A DNA stretch of 64,000 bases from Physcia stellaris (taxonomy: Eukaryota; Ascomycota; Lecanoromycetes; Caliciales; Physciaceae): contig JABSSW010000053.1 in the NCBI GenBank assembly GCA_018902385.1, positions 186,001-250,000 of the forward strand, read 5' to 3'. Shown here piece by piece: positions 22,311-34,624 of this stretch; within the stretch, counting starts at the first letter, position 1, and each line of letters begins with the position of its first letter. The notes under the pieces were generated by a model. The model saw only the letters and a list, made by a program, of their open reading frames with translations, searched no databases and was not told the DNA's origin. The translations under genes and the position numbers were made by a program.

Positions 22311-24423
22311 TCAGGCCTTGGCAAATTCAGTGACACTGTTTTCAATCTTCACCTTGACCTGCGACCTGTTTGAGGCCACACCATGATCCAGCCATTCCAT
22401 GCTCTCTTTGTCGGTTTCGAACAATGTCATGTCGAATCGGGCGAAGAAAATTGCCAGACACAGGTACATCTCGAGATATGCCAGACTTGGAACCCTCGTC
22501 AGCCATTATGTTCTCGCTGGCGTTCAAGACATCTTTCGCAGATGACTCTGAACAAGCTCGATGCTTACCTGCTTCCAATGCAACGCCTGGTCCCTTTACT
22601 GAATGACACGTTCCAAGTCTCCAACTCTTTCCCTTTGTTGCCCAGCCATCGCTCAGGGCGGAATTTTTCTGGCTCGGGGAACACTTTAGGGCTGTCATGG
22701 ATCGCTCGTGCACTGATGGAAACTATTGTCTACAATGGTGAAAATGTTAGGTTTTTTGGCTTCGTTGATACGTTTCCACTGGGTGCAAGCACTTACGCCC
22801 CCGGGAATATGGTGAGGTCCGACTTTCAACCCGCGATCAGGCACCACTCGTGGTAATATCCCTGGGATGCCCGTGGACAGGCGGAGGCTTTCTTTGATCA
22901 CCGCGGTCTGCTCTCCCGGTGGTCAACGACGGCTGTTTGTCCTGCCGAGCCAAGGGGAACACCACTTACCAAGTAAGGCAGCTGGCTGATGTAGTTCCAG
23001 TCGGGATTGCTCACAGTGCGACTGTAATCTTGCCGAAGCTCGGCGGTTAACCGTTCAAGGACCTCTTTATGAGTTAATATGTAGTAGGTAGCGCAAGCAA
23101 GTGAATACGCGGTAGTATCGCTCCCTGCCACAAGAAATAGAAATCCCTGGTCGATTAGTTCTTCCAGACCCGGTACGTGGTATCTCTTTTCCGGGTTAGG
23201 CTCCAGTAGCATATCGAACATGGTGGTGCGACCGTCTGCCGTAGAGAAGCTCCCTTGTTGGCGGCGTTGTTGGACCTGTTTGATCCAAATCGCGCATTGC
23301 TAAGCATAATCCAAGCGTCAGACTGTGAACTAGAATCGATGATTCATAATGGGCTATGATCTAGATACCTACCGCCCTGAAATGGGCATAGCCTGGGGCT
23401 ATGCGTTCTGCTAGGAAAGGCGGCAAGTTCAATGCAATTTTGTTCAACACCGAGAAGTGTTTCGCTACATTAATCTTAGTGCATGACTTCCGGTCGAGAA
23501 AGTAGGACGATAGGATTCCAATATGCTTACTCAGCCACATTCGCGACGTGAACATGTCAATACTGACAAGAAATTCAGGCTGGTCTTCATCAGACTCCAC
23601 CAGACTCTGAGACTCTCCGAAGAGTGTCTGAGATATTATGTCCACCTATGACTCGGTCAGTATCAACGCCGTAGTCCGAAAGCTAAACTTGCCGTGATGC
23701 ACCGATATAATTGTTGTATATTAACGGCTTGTCCATTCAGGGACTTAGCCCTCATAAGGTCGGCGGCTTTCTGCACTTTTGCTACTGCCCCATGGGAGAT
23801 TTCTTGGATCGATCGAGCTGAGAACATAGGATTAACGATATTGCGATGGATTCGATGTTCGACCGGATCAGTCAGTCCGACAAGCGAATTGTCAATGCCA
23901 AGATTCTCATAGAAGTACGGGGCTTTCAGGAAGTCGGCCGACTGGTATACCCTACCGTTCGATTCAATATTGGAGCAATGGTAGAGAATTCCATAGACAT
24001 TGGGGTCTCAAACCACCAGATAAAAAACTTACTGGTAATACACATCTGGCTCATTAATGTGCACATGGTTGGGTGAAATGCGTACAACAGGTGAATCTAT
24101 CAGGGTCTCTTAGCGGTCACATCCAATTCCAAGGACTATCCTTACTGGACAGGTGCTCCGAGCTCACTGTATTTGGCGTGGAGTACTGGGTAGTACTTCA
24201 CATATGTGCCATCCTGAATCACATCGTGATAAAATTCATACCATCTTGTGAGGGCAGCGATCCAAGGACCCGGGAATTTGCTGAGTGGGTGGAAGTACAG
24301 ACGATGGATCACATGATAAACAAGAAAAACTGCAAGGCATACAAAGCTCGACAGAATGAAGTCTGGGCGAACAAGATGCCTCAAACCGGCGAAACTCTCT
24401 TTCTCGTTCGCTCCATCACCCAT
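22311..24423 (-). CDS. Cytochrome P450 monooxygenase (second P450 of the terpene/NRPS cluster)
   Basis: Multi-exon. The start at 24423 (MGDGANEK) is followed by a membrane helix (FILSSFVCLAVFLVYHVIH) and 'YFHPLSKFPGPW'. Later come 'DPVEHRIHRNIVNPMFSARSI', an I helix FLFLVAGSDTTAYS, ExxR (KESLRLS), PERW (EKFRPERWLG) and the heme loop FSKGTRRCIGS. The last exon reads LAYLEMYLCLAIFFARFDM and stops at 22311. All core residues are present. Overall it resembles P450s that oxidise fungal sesquiterpene skeletons, but this is family-level only. It lies next to the terpene synthase on the same strand and shares a promoter region with the divergent SDR. It is the best candidate for the first oxidation of the cyclised product (inference). 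Confidence 0.88.
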
Positions 24424-25071
24424 CTCTCCTCCGTTCAGTCTTGACTGTACTTGGAGCTCTCCCGTCAAGTCTCGAGAACGATGATTCTACACAAGTCCAG
24501 TCGCTGGTTTTGCATCACAGTGCGTATGAGGTTAGATGCGCGACATTCTGGGGTGAAATCGGTTTAAATGATCCTTTCCATGGAGATTATCGCTACGGCC
24601 GCCCCACGTTAGGAGGTAGAGGTACTTTGTTTCTGAAAGCTTGCCCATTCGACGGAGCACGTCGGATAGAGCGAGTACCATGCGCCATGCCAAAAGAAGC
24701 ATGTAACAGTAAAGGGCCTGCTGTATGGCACGGCTAGCTCTGCAACCGCATAAGCCTTGTGGAGGCCTTTGATGATTGCGGGCATATTTGCAATGTCTGC
24801 GACGAGCATGTTGCGGGGTCTGCTTTGCAGATGTTATGTACTAAGCATGCAAGTTTTCTTGCAGTCATTCTGCACGTGGCTGTTCTGATATGTCTGGGAA
24901 AAGATCGGCCAACCTGGAATTGGCCAGAACTCTAAAAGCGTGCTAGTGGTTCCTCGACCTAGGCCGATGGTTAGTGGGCAAGTGGACGTATGATTGGGTA
25001 TAAGCTCTGGCGTTTCTGGTATTTTGAGCTTCTGGCTCCAGCGTTTCAGCCGACGTCGAAGATTTATCAAG
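24424..25071. promoter_or_regulatory. bidirectional promoter region, P450 and SDR
   Basis: 648 bases between two divergent starts (24423 minus, 25072 plus). Such head-to-head pairs in clusters are usually co-regulated. No palindromic operator of a Zn2Cys6 factor was confidently seen. Confidence 0.45.
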
Positions 25072-26132
25072 ATGTCACAGCTTTTTACCTTGGCGGGAAG
25101 GATCACTGTCATTACAGGTAAGCGGATGTATGTGGACAGCTTTAAATTTGCGAATAAGGGAAGTTGATTTACAACAGGGGTATGTGGCGGTCTGGGTTCC
25201 TCTTTTGCAAAGGCTTGTAACGATGCTGGTGGGATCGTTGCCGGCATAGATATCAAAGAGGAATGCGATAGTGCTCTAGCAGCACAACTTCGAGGATTCA
25301 AATATTATCGGTAGTGGACACAATATCGTATATTGAATGCTGCCAGAAGGATAACCTGATGACTCAGGGCGGACGTCGGTGATGCCACCGCTGTTGAGGA
25401 GGTTATAAAGCGCATTGGTGAGGACATGGGGCAAATATGGGGATGGTTAGTATTTCTCTATTCCTCTGACAGACGTTCTGCCGAGTCTAACTGCTCGTTA
25501 TAAGCATCACTTGTGCTGGAATCGCTGGACAGGCACCTTTTCACGAGTACCCTGAAGCTCAGGTCAGAGAAATTGTGAACGTCAATGTACGTCCATTTGG
25601 CCACGATCCTCTGGATCTCAGAGCACTGAGGCCGCATCTTCAAAGCTCTTCGGCACTTATTTCACTGCGCAAAGTATTGTTCGTCAACTACTGAGACAAG
25701 GAACTTCTGGGAGCCTCGTACTCATTGCTTCTGTTGCAGCTCACGAAAGTAATGAGTTGCTTCCTGTCAGTGCGTATGGCGCCACGAAATTCGCTGTTCG
25801 TGGGTTAGCCCAGCAGATAGCAGTCGAGTATTCGAAGGCAAATATCCGATGCAACTCTATCTCCCCAGGGTCTGTCCTCTTTTGCCTATGCCGTATAAGT
25901 AAAGCAATACCACTTTACTAATTCGATTGGCAGTCCTGTCCTTACCGAAATGGCAAAAGTATTTCAAGCACAGGCTCCAGCCGCCTTCGACGCCCTCAGG
26001 GAAAAATCCATGTTGAAAAAGATGGGGAGTCCCGAGGATCTGCATGGCTCGGTTATCTTTCTTCTGAGCGATGCGAGCAGTTTCATCACGGGTGAGGACA
26101 TTCTAGTGGATGGTGGTCAGTGCCATTTTTGA
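25072..26132 (+). CDS. Short-chain dehydrogenase/reductase (classical SDR)
   Basis: Six exons with small introns. MSQLFTLAGRITVITG is joined to GVCGGLGSSFAKAC, giving the Rossmann TGxxxGxG site across the first intron. The NNAG-type motif is replaced by TCAGIAG. The catalytic Ser is in VLIASVAAHE, and Tyr/Lys in SAYGATKFAVRGLA. The C terminus (ITGEDILVDGGQCHF) has the family ending IxVDGG. Introns were placed near 25114-25177, 25311-25370, 25446-25505, 25588-25642 and 25870-25933; all keep frame. It is predicted to oxidise an alcohol or reduce a ketone with NAD(P)H. Being divergent to the P450 argues for a role in the same pathway. Confidence 0.85.
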
Positions 26133-26357
26133 CCAAGCAGAGCTGCTTAATTACTTCACAAGGAAGATGGGTGTTGTGCTGTACTTGTACTTGTACTTGC
26201 GACAGGAGGATTGCGCAATTATCTAAGTAGTCAAGAACAGTATGAGCGGAAAAGCCCCAAAGTAATATAACGACGGCCCTGTACAAAAGCTTGAACTTTT
26301 CTGCTCCCCCAGTCTCGCAGGAAAGAGTTTCCTGCCCGAGACTTAAGGCTTTCTACT

Positions 26358-27760
26358 TCAAGCTCTTGCTACCACAAGCAGGTGCTTGAGTTTTCCTGTT
26401 TTCGAGGCTAGGTCGATCATGAAGGTACCCATACGGTAAACAAACGTGAAGTCCCACGCGTAGCCCATGGCTTCGAGACGATCAAGGTGCTTCTTGAAAT
26501 ACACGACATAGGGAGCAAAGCAGTTCTCCGTGTCATCGAAAACCACGATCCTCTCTTTGCTGTACCCAGACTCTTGTATCAATGTCAGATACTCCCTCTG
26601 CGTCCATACGTTCGTTGGCGGTACTTCCATGAGAAGAAGTAGCATTCGCAGCAAACGAGACTGAAACCATGACGCATCATCGGCAATAACAATATCAGAG
26701 GCCATCAATGATGCTCCAAGGTCTTGGTTCGCGAATTTTAGTAGCTCCGTTGGTGAAGGGTCCAGCAGATATAAGGAGTCGATGGCGAGTACCCAAGTCC
26801 GCTCTGCATCCTCACCGCCTCCGGGAGGAGGGTGCTTGCCAGGCTGTGAAACCATACGTTCTTGCAGACTAGTCGGCCACGTTGAAGGGTGTGCAGCGTC
26901 AGCGACATAACTGGCGTAGCGTGGCTTCGAATCCGCAGTATTCACAAGGGGCAGTCCATTCAGTCGGCCCAAAGCGAATTCGTTCTGCAATGTATTGATA
27001 TTAATACCAGTGTATGTTGCAACAGCTTGAGGATAATGCTTGTGAAGATAGAGCGCCGCATCAGCACAGCCCGCTCCCGCTTCGAGAATATTGATCTTGC
27101 TATATGGTGTAATTTCGGCCAGTTGGAGAAGCCGCTGGAACAAATGATTCCCCGCTTGTGAGTACGAGTCATTCTGCTTCTGTCACAGCCTCAACACTAT
27201 AAGCAGTCTGCAATAACCAATTGAAGAACAGTGAAATTTAAACCCACAAGACTGTGCTGACTGCTTTACAATGCTCATGCTCTCCTTGTGTTTAGATCAT
27301 CTACCTCACCCCCGGCTTCTATGGCTAAATACAAAAGGAGAGGGACTGGACCATACCTTCCAAGACCCGTGATTGACCCACATAGTTTCCGGATAGAAAT
27401 TTTCGGTGTTGATGATTCTCTGTTCCAGTCCGTACCCGTCGTTGAGCACAAACTCCGTCACCACCTGCGGTATTCCGTCAAACTCGGCTGCGGCTGCCCG
27501 CCTACGAGCCCATGGACCAATAGCCGGGTTGGACCAATGAGCAAAGAATGGATGAAGTGTGAGGAACAGCCATGATACAAGGGTCCCCATCAAAAACGGT
27601 GCAGACACAGAGGATTTCATCCATCCCATTCGCACAAGAAAAAGACAGGAGATGCTAGTGACCGTGAAAGTTGTGATCTGCAACGGATATCAGCCTTGGT
27701 ACTGAGCCTTTGGGGGCACTAGAGGAATGGTAGAGGGGAAACACGGCGTACGAAAGACAT
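26358..27760 (-). CDS. SAM-dependent methyltransferase with N-terminal membrane segment
   Basis: The likely start (MSF) is at 27760, joined across a short intron to 'ITTFTVTSISCLFLVRMGW'. A second hydrophobic stretch (FLMGTLVSWLFLTLHPFFA) follows. The catalytic part has the SAM loop ILEAGAGCADAALYL (motif I), 'ADAAHPSTW', 'WVLAIDSLYLLDPSP' and 'ADDASWFQSRLLRMLL'. A join near 27339-27163 links WVNHGSWK to NDSYSQAGNHLFQRLLQL. It ends in KLKHLLVVARA. The general class is the class I methyltransferase fold. Two hydrophobic N-terminal helices suggest an ER-membrane location near the P450s. Substrate unknown; O- or C-methylation cannot be told apart from the sequence. The first exon of only three codons is uncertain. 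Confidence 0.75.
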
Positions 27761-29462
27761 GATGGCTTTTCGAGGCTCCCAACAAGCCTGTCAAACAGAA
27801 GCAGACGAACGGATCAAACGAAAGACTGCCTCAAATCCACCCTGACTCGGAATATATTGAAGGACCTCCAAGACCTTTCGAAAAATAAAATCATGGTCTT
27901 TGCCCGCGCGAAACACGACTCATTACCTGGTCACTACAACCGTACGTAATTGTGACACACGTGAATATATAGAACACCATTGGAAATAGGGGGTTTGACC
28001 CTAGTGAAAAAGTTTCGTTTTACGGTTTATCTTCTGTAATTCGGTCACGTAAATTACAACATCGCGCACAGTTCCACATTTCATTCCAGCCGAAAGTTAA
28101 AGCCAAATGAGAGCCTCACTTTACCAGAGTTTAACTGTAAGGAATGACATCGGTGGAGGGGACGGACCTCAACATTAAAAACAAGACGGGTATGTACCCT
28201 AATCAGGACCTAAAGGATAAATGTACGTATTGACTGAGGCAATCCTAGCAATTATTACGTACTAACTCAAACAGCACCTGAAACTGTAAAGTACGCCTTA
28301 GTTGTAAAACATTATTGCAACGGAGGTTAGTACGACGATTCAAGATTCAACGTGGTGTTTTATTGACCAGGCAATGCGGCAGACGGCAAATCTGTGTTCA
28401 AGGCATGAACGTGTCTCTTATCATCTCCACTATCGTGCCGGACCGGGACCGTTTGGGCGCCGAATAGATTGCATTTGTGGCGGAGAAGAGAGATCGAATC
28501 CTGGTACGTACATACACTCATACAGATCTCTTCACGACGGGTAGGTCATCGCATGAAGCATGCTGCCAGTTTGTAAGCGATGAGCGCTAAGTGGACGATT
28601 GTCGTCCACATTAGGTTTCCTGCATGATTGCGAGGCTCTCGGGTCGATTGTGGCGGCTCCTCCAGGCCAGTCGAAACGCTCGGATCTTGACCTCGCTTGA
28701 AGCCTGCAGGCTGATCGGGAAGGACGACCCGGCCGGGGCCCGTATCAAGTATACAACTAGTTTGTCCATTAAATCGTGGTCCGGGCGTAGGTATTATGTA
28801 GTGTCGTTCTGACCCCAGGGACAACGGCGGTCCGGGGATTCCTCCGCACACATTTAAAGCTTATTCTAGTGAGCCTTAGAATTGGCCGTATTATTACCAA
28901 AGTACCTCAAACACCTTGTTGAGCGCATGCATAGATCATGATTCACCATATTCTCGTCAAAGCTCGGATCAGTCGCATCAGAGCCTGCACCCAATCAAGG
29001 TAGGGAGAGGGGAAAATCGAAGCTTCCGTTGATAAGGATTGTGTTGCTGCTTGCATGAACGAACAGTTGCTGAAGGTTACTCGGGATTACTCGTAGGCGA
29101 GGGTATGCAGTCGACCTGAGATCATCATGCATAAATCGTCGAAATCCACCTGCTCTTAGAGCTAGCGCACCTGCGACTGTTGAGTTGTCAGCGGTGGCTG
29201 CGTCGAAGACTGTCCGCTGTCCACGCAGAAAACGCTGTATCGCATTGATGGCCTGCTGATACTAAGCAGGCCTGGGATGGTCGGAGGGGTCCACTGGTGC
29301 CGCAGTCTCCATGGGGACTAGCAACAGCACCGTCGATTTGGAGGTGAGGGAGCAAGTCCCTCTGGGCAAGACTTGACGTCAAGTGGCGGTGTCTCTGGAC
29401 ATCTTGAACCTTCACGTTGTGCTTTGGTACATCACATTCATCGACTCATCAGATACTTCGCG
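27761..29462. other. 1.7-kb divergent intergenic region, methyltransferase to MFS gene
   Basis: It has no supported gene. The 27.9-28.3 kb part is somewhat AT-richer. Short frames (for example 28546-28851 minus) have no motifs and no splice logic. Promoters of both divergent genes should be here. Confidence 0.45.
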
Positions 29463-31202
29463 ATGGCCGATGTAGAGAACGTTCCCTTCGAGCCGAATGA
29501 GTGCAAGGGCAAACCGCCACGAGGTCTGAGGTGGAGGAAATCGGCCGGATTCATCACCGTCGTGATGAGTATAGCAGGATTCGCAGTACGCTGACCGACG
29601 TTCTGTCTACCTTTCCTGTGCTGGCACAGGATGTTGAGAGCTCACGTACGTCGTCATCAATAGGACACTCTTCTCTACGGACTTGTGAGGCCTCTGCAAG
29701 CCTTTTTTGTGCCCGTACTCATCTCGTCAAAGGTCATACCCATACTACCGGACATGCTTCCCAAGCGGCTGAATATTCCAACCGGCCAGAGTCAGTTTGC
29801 ATTCAGTCCGTGGTTTGATCTTGCTGACCTCCGTCGTTGACAGCTCAACAGTGGATATCCATTCTCCTAGCGGTCTTCAGTGCCGCCCACTTGCTTGTCA
29901 GCCGTAAATCCCTCGCCCTTTTCACATCATTGTGGAATTATACAACTAACAAGGCCTTTTACAGCATTTGTTGGCTATCTTTCCGACCGCCATGGTTCTC
30001 GGACAGGACCCTTTTGGGCTTCGATCGTCATGGTGGTGGCCTCAATCCTGATGTTCTGCTTTGGCAGACGCATCTGGGTTTTGATCCTTGCTAGAGCGCT
30101 CCAGGGTGCGTCGACAAGTACACTATGGATTTCCGGAATGGCCTTAGTTGTGGACGCGTCAGAAGCGGATAACACGGGCGGCGCTCTCGGATGGCTCAAT
30201 GTTGCCATGGTTGCAGGTATGCTTGCCGGCCCAAGCCTAGGGGGGCTTGTGTACGATCGAGCAGGGTACTATTCAGTATTTGTGATGGCTGGAGCTATCC
30301 TCTCTGTCGACATGGTCTTACGACTGTTTGTGATTGATCCTAGAGGCTATAAGAATGCCACTGCGAAGTCGAAAGGGACTGATTACGGCACCCTGCCCAG
30401 CGATGAACCACCAAGCGATCCCGAATCTCCACCCGCTAGGGGCGCTGAACATCATCGTAGTAAAGTCGACTTGCACTCCAGAAACCAAGCTCAGACCTCG
30501 ATCCGCAAACGACTGATACAGAAGATACCCGCCAGTTGGGCCGTTTTCCGATCCTCCGGATTTTCCATGCACGTTTGGGCAATTGTCGTCGTGGCATTCT
30601 CACAGTCAGCACTTGAAGCTGTACGTATACTCCTCGGGATTGTGAGCTTAGCGGAAGGTGCTGAATGTAGCTGAAAGGGTTTGCCTCTGTACCTGACCAA
30701 AACCTTCCGATGGTCAACTGCCTATAGCGGTTTGTCACTGGGTATTATGCTCCTTCCGTGGGTTCTGGGACCGATGTTCGGCAAGCTCGCAGACAAGCAG
30801 AAACCAGAGCTCCTCGTCGTTGGGGGTCTTTTACTGAGCTTGCTGGGCTGGATACCTCTTTCGTACATCACAGAAAACACTGTCGGGCAGCGGGTGATAC
30901 TTTTCGTTAGCCTACTTTTCATGGGGACCTTTTTCGCCATTGTGCAAACAAGCAGTAGCGTCCAAATCAACAGGATCGTTCGCGAGGAGCATGAACGCTG
31001 CCCAGGTACTTTTGGTCCCCACGGGGGTACCGCCCAAGCCAACGCCTTCATAGTCGAAGCCTTCGCAGTCGGTTCACTTATAGGAGCCTTTGTTGCGTGG
31101 GGATGCCTTCAAGGGCAGGGTTGGAGCTTCCTTTGCTACCTCGGAATGATACTCTGCGCCGCGAGCGCAATCCTCATCAATCTGGTTTCCGGCTTACATT
31201 AG
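29463..31202 (+). CDS. Major facilitator superfamily transporter
   Basis: Start MADVENVPFEPNECKGK, then TM1 (AGFITVVMSIAGFA). Small introns split the TM1 exit: 29586-29629, then one ending near 29700, then one from about 29790 to 29843. Together they give a normal loop (DVESSPFFVPVL, LPDMLPKRLNIPTGQ) before TM2 (QQWISILLAVFSAAHLLV). The MFS signature follows in 'FVGYLSDRHGSRTGPF'. TM3-TM6, a long hydrophilic central loop (residues with KSKGTDYG...SIRKRL) and TM7-TM12 complete the protein. It resembles the DHA1/vesicular-amine-transporter-like group of fungal MFS pumps. As the last gene of the cluster it is a likely product exporter (inference). No frame break is needed once the short introns are used. 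Confidence 0.82.
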
Positions 31203-33074
31203 CGTTTGCAAGGTCAGAGCTGTGTCTTCGATGTCAAGAAATACATCCCGGATGCCGTCAGTCTTACTCGTGTACGGTCAATGTCGTTGGTCCGATAGGA
31301 AAAGGAAAGCATTATATGCAGTTTGTGCAATGTGTGCCTCATACGAGTTAGAGGGCGTAGATTTTCGTGGGCGTTCTCACAAGTCCTTGAGAGTACGGGT
31401 ACATGAAAGAGTAAAATAGATGATAGCCCACATTCGGTTCCGCTATTACTTGGTAGATATACAGAATAAGGCGATCCATTAACGAATTTGAATTTGCAAA
31501 TCGACATCGCGTTCAATGTCAACGCTTCAAAGTTGCTTCTCGCGATGTTGAAAAAGCAACATCACGAATAATTTTCTACTTCCTGATCGTCTCTTGCTAC
31601 ATAATCTTCGAATTCAAAACAGTCTTTACTCTCATTTCACAACGTGCTCAAAAAAATTTCTTTTTTGCAATAAAAACAACGAGATCGAAATTACAAAAAA
31701 TACGTTCAAACAGATTGTATATGTGTTGTTTCATGTTCTGACACGATGAGTTTTTTTCTTTCGAAACAATTCGAAAGTGAATCTTGTCATGAACAATGAA
31801 ATCAACGTTGAAACTTTGTCGTTCACGATATCATGTCGCAGAAATCAATGTTGACGAATTTCGAAATCGTGTTATTATCATTAGTAAATTTGAATCATAT
31901 ATCTCAATTATACATAATATTATTGAACATATAGATATGACACTTCTCCGTATTATCAATCAGAAAAATGAGAAAATTTATAGTATATTTTTCGAAGTTT
32001 TTGATCTCAGCTTCTATTAGCAAGGAATTTTGAATTCTAGGCGGATTCGGTGTACCTCGAGGGATTTGCGGTCTGGATGCTATAGAGTCTATGAATGAGG
32101 GATCTTTCCGTTCGCAAGATCGCAAGATATAGATGTTGAAAACTCAGATGCTTTTGCGCTAGAAACATGCCTACGATAGTATTGGCGGTTGGTTTTCCGT
32201 CGTCGTGACTGATAATAAGGTGCAGTTCACCTTCATCGCTTCCCAAAACAGCACATGTACACCGCTGATCTTTCACGAGAGAGAGAGAGAGTTGAGATAA
32301 GAACCAAGAAATCGGCATGAACCTGTCACAATACGCTGGTTATATGGCTAGATTTCGACAATGATTGCACGAGGAAGCGCAATTGGTTTCAGCACATGAC
32401 CTAGCTCGGCCAAAAGCGAAAACCAGTTAGAATGAAGCATTCTCTAGCACCATTGGATAAATTCTAAGATGTAAGTCTACTCTGGTACGGGGAATGAAAT
32501 AATACTACTGAGATCTGTGTCGGGCCGACAAATTAGGTGCTATGATAGCATTGGAAGACAAGATATCCCAGGTTCACTAAGATATCTGATAATGCTTCCG
32601 GACGTTTATTGATATTTATGCTTGAGCCAGTCCTGCCTGATGTAGATACTTCGATAAAGAGATGCTGTATCTAGCACTACATCGAGGTTAACATCAAGTG
32701 AGTACTCTCTTTTCAATGGCTCCATGCAACTGTGCGAGAATCACTTCCCAGTCTCTTCTCGATCCAGCTAGATTCAGATGGGCTACCCTTAGCGTCCATC
32801 GAGCTCGATAATGTGTGAAGGGCCTAAAGCGAGCAAATCTGCCCACAGCCGATAACAGCCGTCGAAAGTTCCGAAGGTCCATCTTGGTCAACACTTGTTG
32901 GACTGGATATGTAAAGCGCCTTTTTCTGCCAGTGACCGTTGACAAGAGGTAAAATCGGCTGAGGTAAAGGAGAGAAGTATATCTGTCCTCTGCAACATTC
33001 GGAACTTGAAATACGAGTATGCTAGGCTGCCTCCAGGTCCACCGAGTGAAGGGGCAAAGTATTCTTCTGACAAG
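31203..33074. other. intergenic, right border of the terpene/NRPS cluster
   Basis: About 1.87 kb without a supported gene. It contains an AT-rich tract at about 31,540-32,030 (separate entry) and a short GA microsatellite at about 32,278-32,292. Open frames at 32694-33088 on the minus strand show no recognised motif. Confidence 0.45.
31540..32030. other. AT-rich tract
   Basis: About 490 bases rich in A/T with TCGAA, AAAATTT and TTTTTT runs, unlike both flanks. A weak version of the composition of the large island at 45.65-47.99 kb is visible: CpA and CpG are common, CpT and CpC reduced but still present. It may be an old, mutated repeat fragment. An open frame at 31796-32020 is best explained by composition. 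Confidence 0.55.
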
Positions 33075-34624
33075 TCACAAGAAACCACGTGCTTGAATCA
33101 GAGGTGGATACCTATTCGTCTTTCCTTGAATATACTCCAGGACAAACTCTTCCTCATAGTATCTGATATTGCGGCGGTACTCTTCTACTAGAACCTCGTG
33201 GTGCTCTAGAGTTGAATCGAGGTCGATGAGCTGAAAGGCTTTTAGTGAAGGCGAGCATTCTGCTCTGACGTGATCAAGAAATGACTTCCAACGGCCTTTT
33301 TCGAGGAAAACTAATACAAGTCTCACTCTTTCCAATGACTTGTTTGTCGTGATACAAAGTGCAAGCTCAGAAGCATCGATGCTAATGCACTCAAGGGTCA
33401 GACGCCGAAGCTTTGCATGCGAAGCTTTACCCATTAGGTTCTCTCTCGTAAAGCCAGTGTACACTTCGGCAAAATCCAAATAAAGCTCTTCGAGTTGAGG
33501 GCATGATTCAATAATATTGCTTAAAGCTTGGCTGGGATCAATGTCATGGAAATGACGGTTTACGCGTGATTGGTTATCGGCCCAGATGTTCTCGAGACTC
33601 AGAACACTAAGGTTAGATAACAGATGAACCATCTGATGAGGGTCTATGAGCAGCGGCGTAATATCATTAAGAGCCCAGATGGGAAGACCCTCCAAACCGT
33701 CATAAACAGACTCGTTTTTCCATGCGATCTCGCGAGGTTTACATTTGGCTTTGGAAATTGCCTGCAATATGACTTGGAAGACGTGGCAGCGCCATGGAAT
33801 ACCGGTGTCATATACTTCGAAGCCTGATTGGGCCAGTTTCCAACTGCCTGGAGGAGTGTGTGTGTACTCAAAGACTAGTGACATTAGATTCGGCATCTCA
33901 CGAAAAGCTTCTGAGAGGAGATCGACATCAAGGAAGTCGAGCTCCACGCGTTTCTGAAAATCGAGTCGATCAATAGCATCTTTAGCATTGCTGATAATGG
34001 AGGGCCGATCAACATTCGAGTCGCCGTGTCTGAGGGTGAAAGGTATCCCAACGAATTTGCCGTCGGCCCACTCATGCAACTGTTCGAGGTCTTTCGGCGC
34101 TCTATGGCGGTCTAATTCGGCCCAGTCTGGGTTTTTTCTGTTCCAGAGATACGGAGAAACCCGCTGACCGCCAATTTCAAGACGTTTGATAGATGTACGA
34201 ATCAGGGCATGCTTGAGTATTCGAGCAGCTTGTTGAGACTGTCTCGTTCAAGCCAGACACTGATCTGTAATGCATCAGTCTCAGCTCTTGGAGATCATTT
34301 CCCACTACTTCCGTGACAAGCGCTTTTGGTGGATTACTTTTACCATCTGCACGTATTGGTACTTACCGTGCTGAAGAGGGGAACCGCTGCTACATCCGCC
34401 AGTGTTTTGCATGTACGCCGCAGGTTGGCCAATTCTTGATTACGGCAGGACTTGAAGGTTTCCTCACGTAAATGGTACTCTTGAGTACGGGAGGGGTTGA
34501 CGGATTCATCACGACGGCAGCGTTCTTCAGCACGAAAGGAGTTGAGGGTTTCCTCGTGAAGGTGGCCAAGGTAACTGACGATTCCAAGCAGGATCTCTGT
34601 AGGCAATCTCTGCATTGAAGCCAT
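33075..34624 (-). CDS. F-box protein, interrupted by one frameshift
   Basis: The N terminus MASMQRLPTEILLGIVSYLG is an F-box start, and 'LRRTCKTLADVAAVPLFST' is the second F-box helix region. An intron (about 34361-34271) joins to ISVWLERDSLNKLLEYSSMP. The frame then meets TGA just after a CCC run (coding strand; plus 34205-34207). The continuing homologous reading (ALIRTSIKRLEIGGQRVSPYLW) is one base out of step and runs to a normal stop at 33075. The body is a leucine-rich substrate-recognition region (LSVLSLENIWADN, CPQLEELYLDFAEV, AKLRRLTLECISID). F-box proteins present substrates to SCF ubiquitin ligases; this one's target is unknown. The break may be a real mutation or a sequencing error. 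Confidence 0.7.

Noticed and set aside
26170-26200. Short GTACTT repeat
   Set aside because: Only a few copies of a six-base unit between genes; too short to interpret.
29586-29850. Possible frameshift in the first exon of the MFS gene
   Set aside because: Three short GT-AG introns restore a normal TM1 loop of the expected length, so no break is needed.
32694-33088. Two overlapping minus-strand frames after the F-box gene
   Set aside because: The F-box gene has a normal stop at 33075, and these frames have no motifs.
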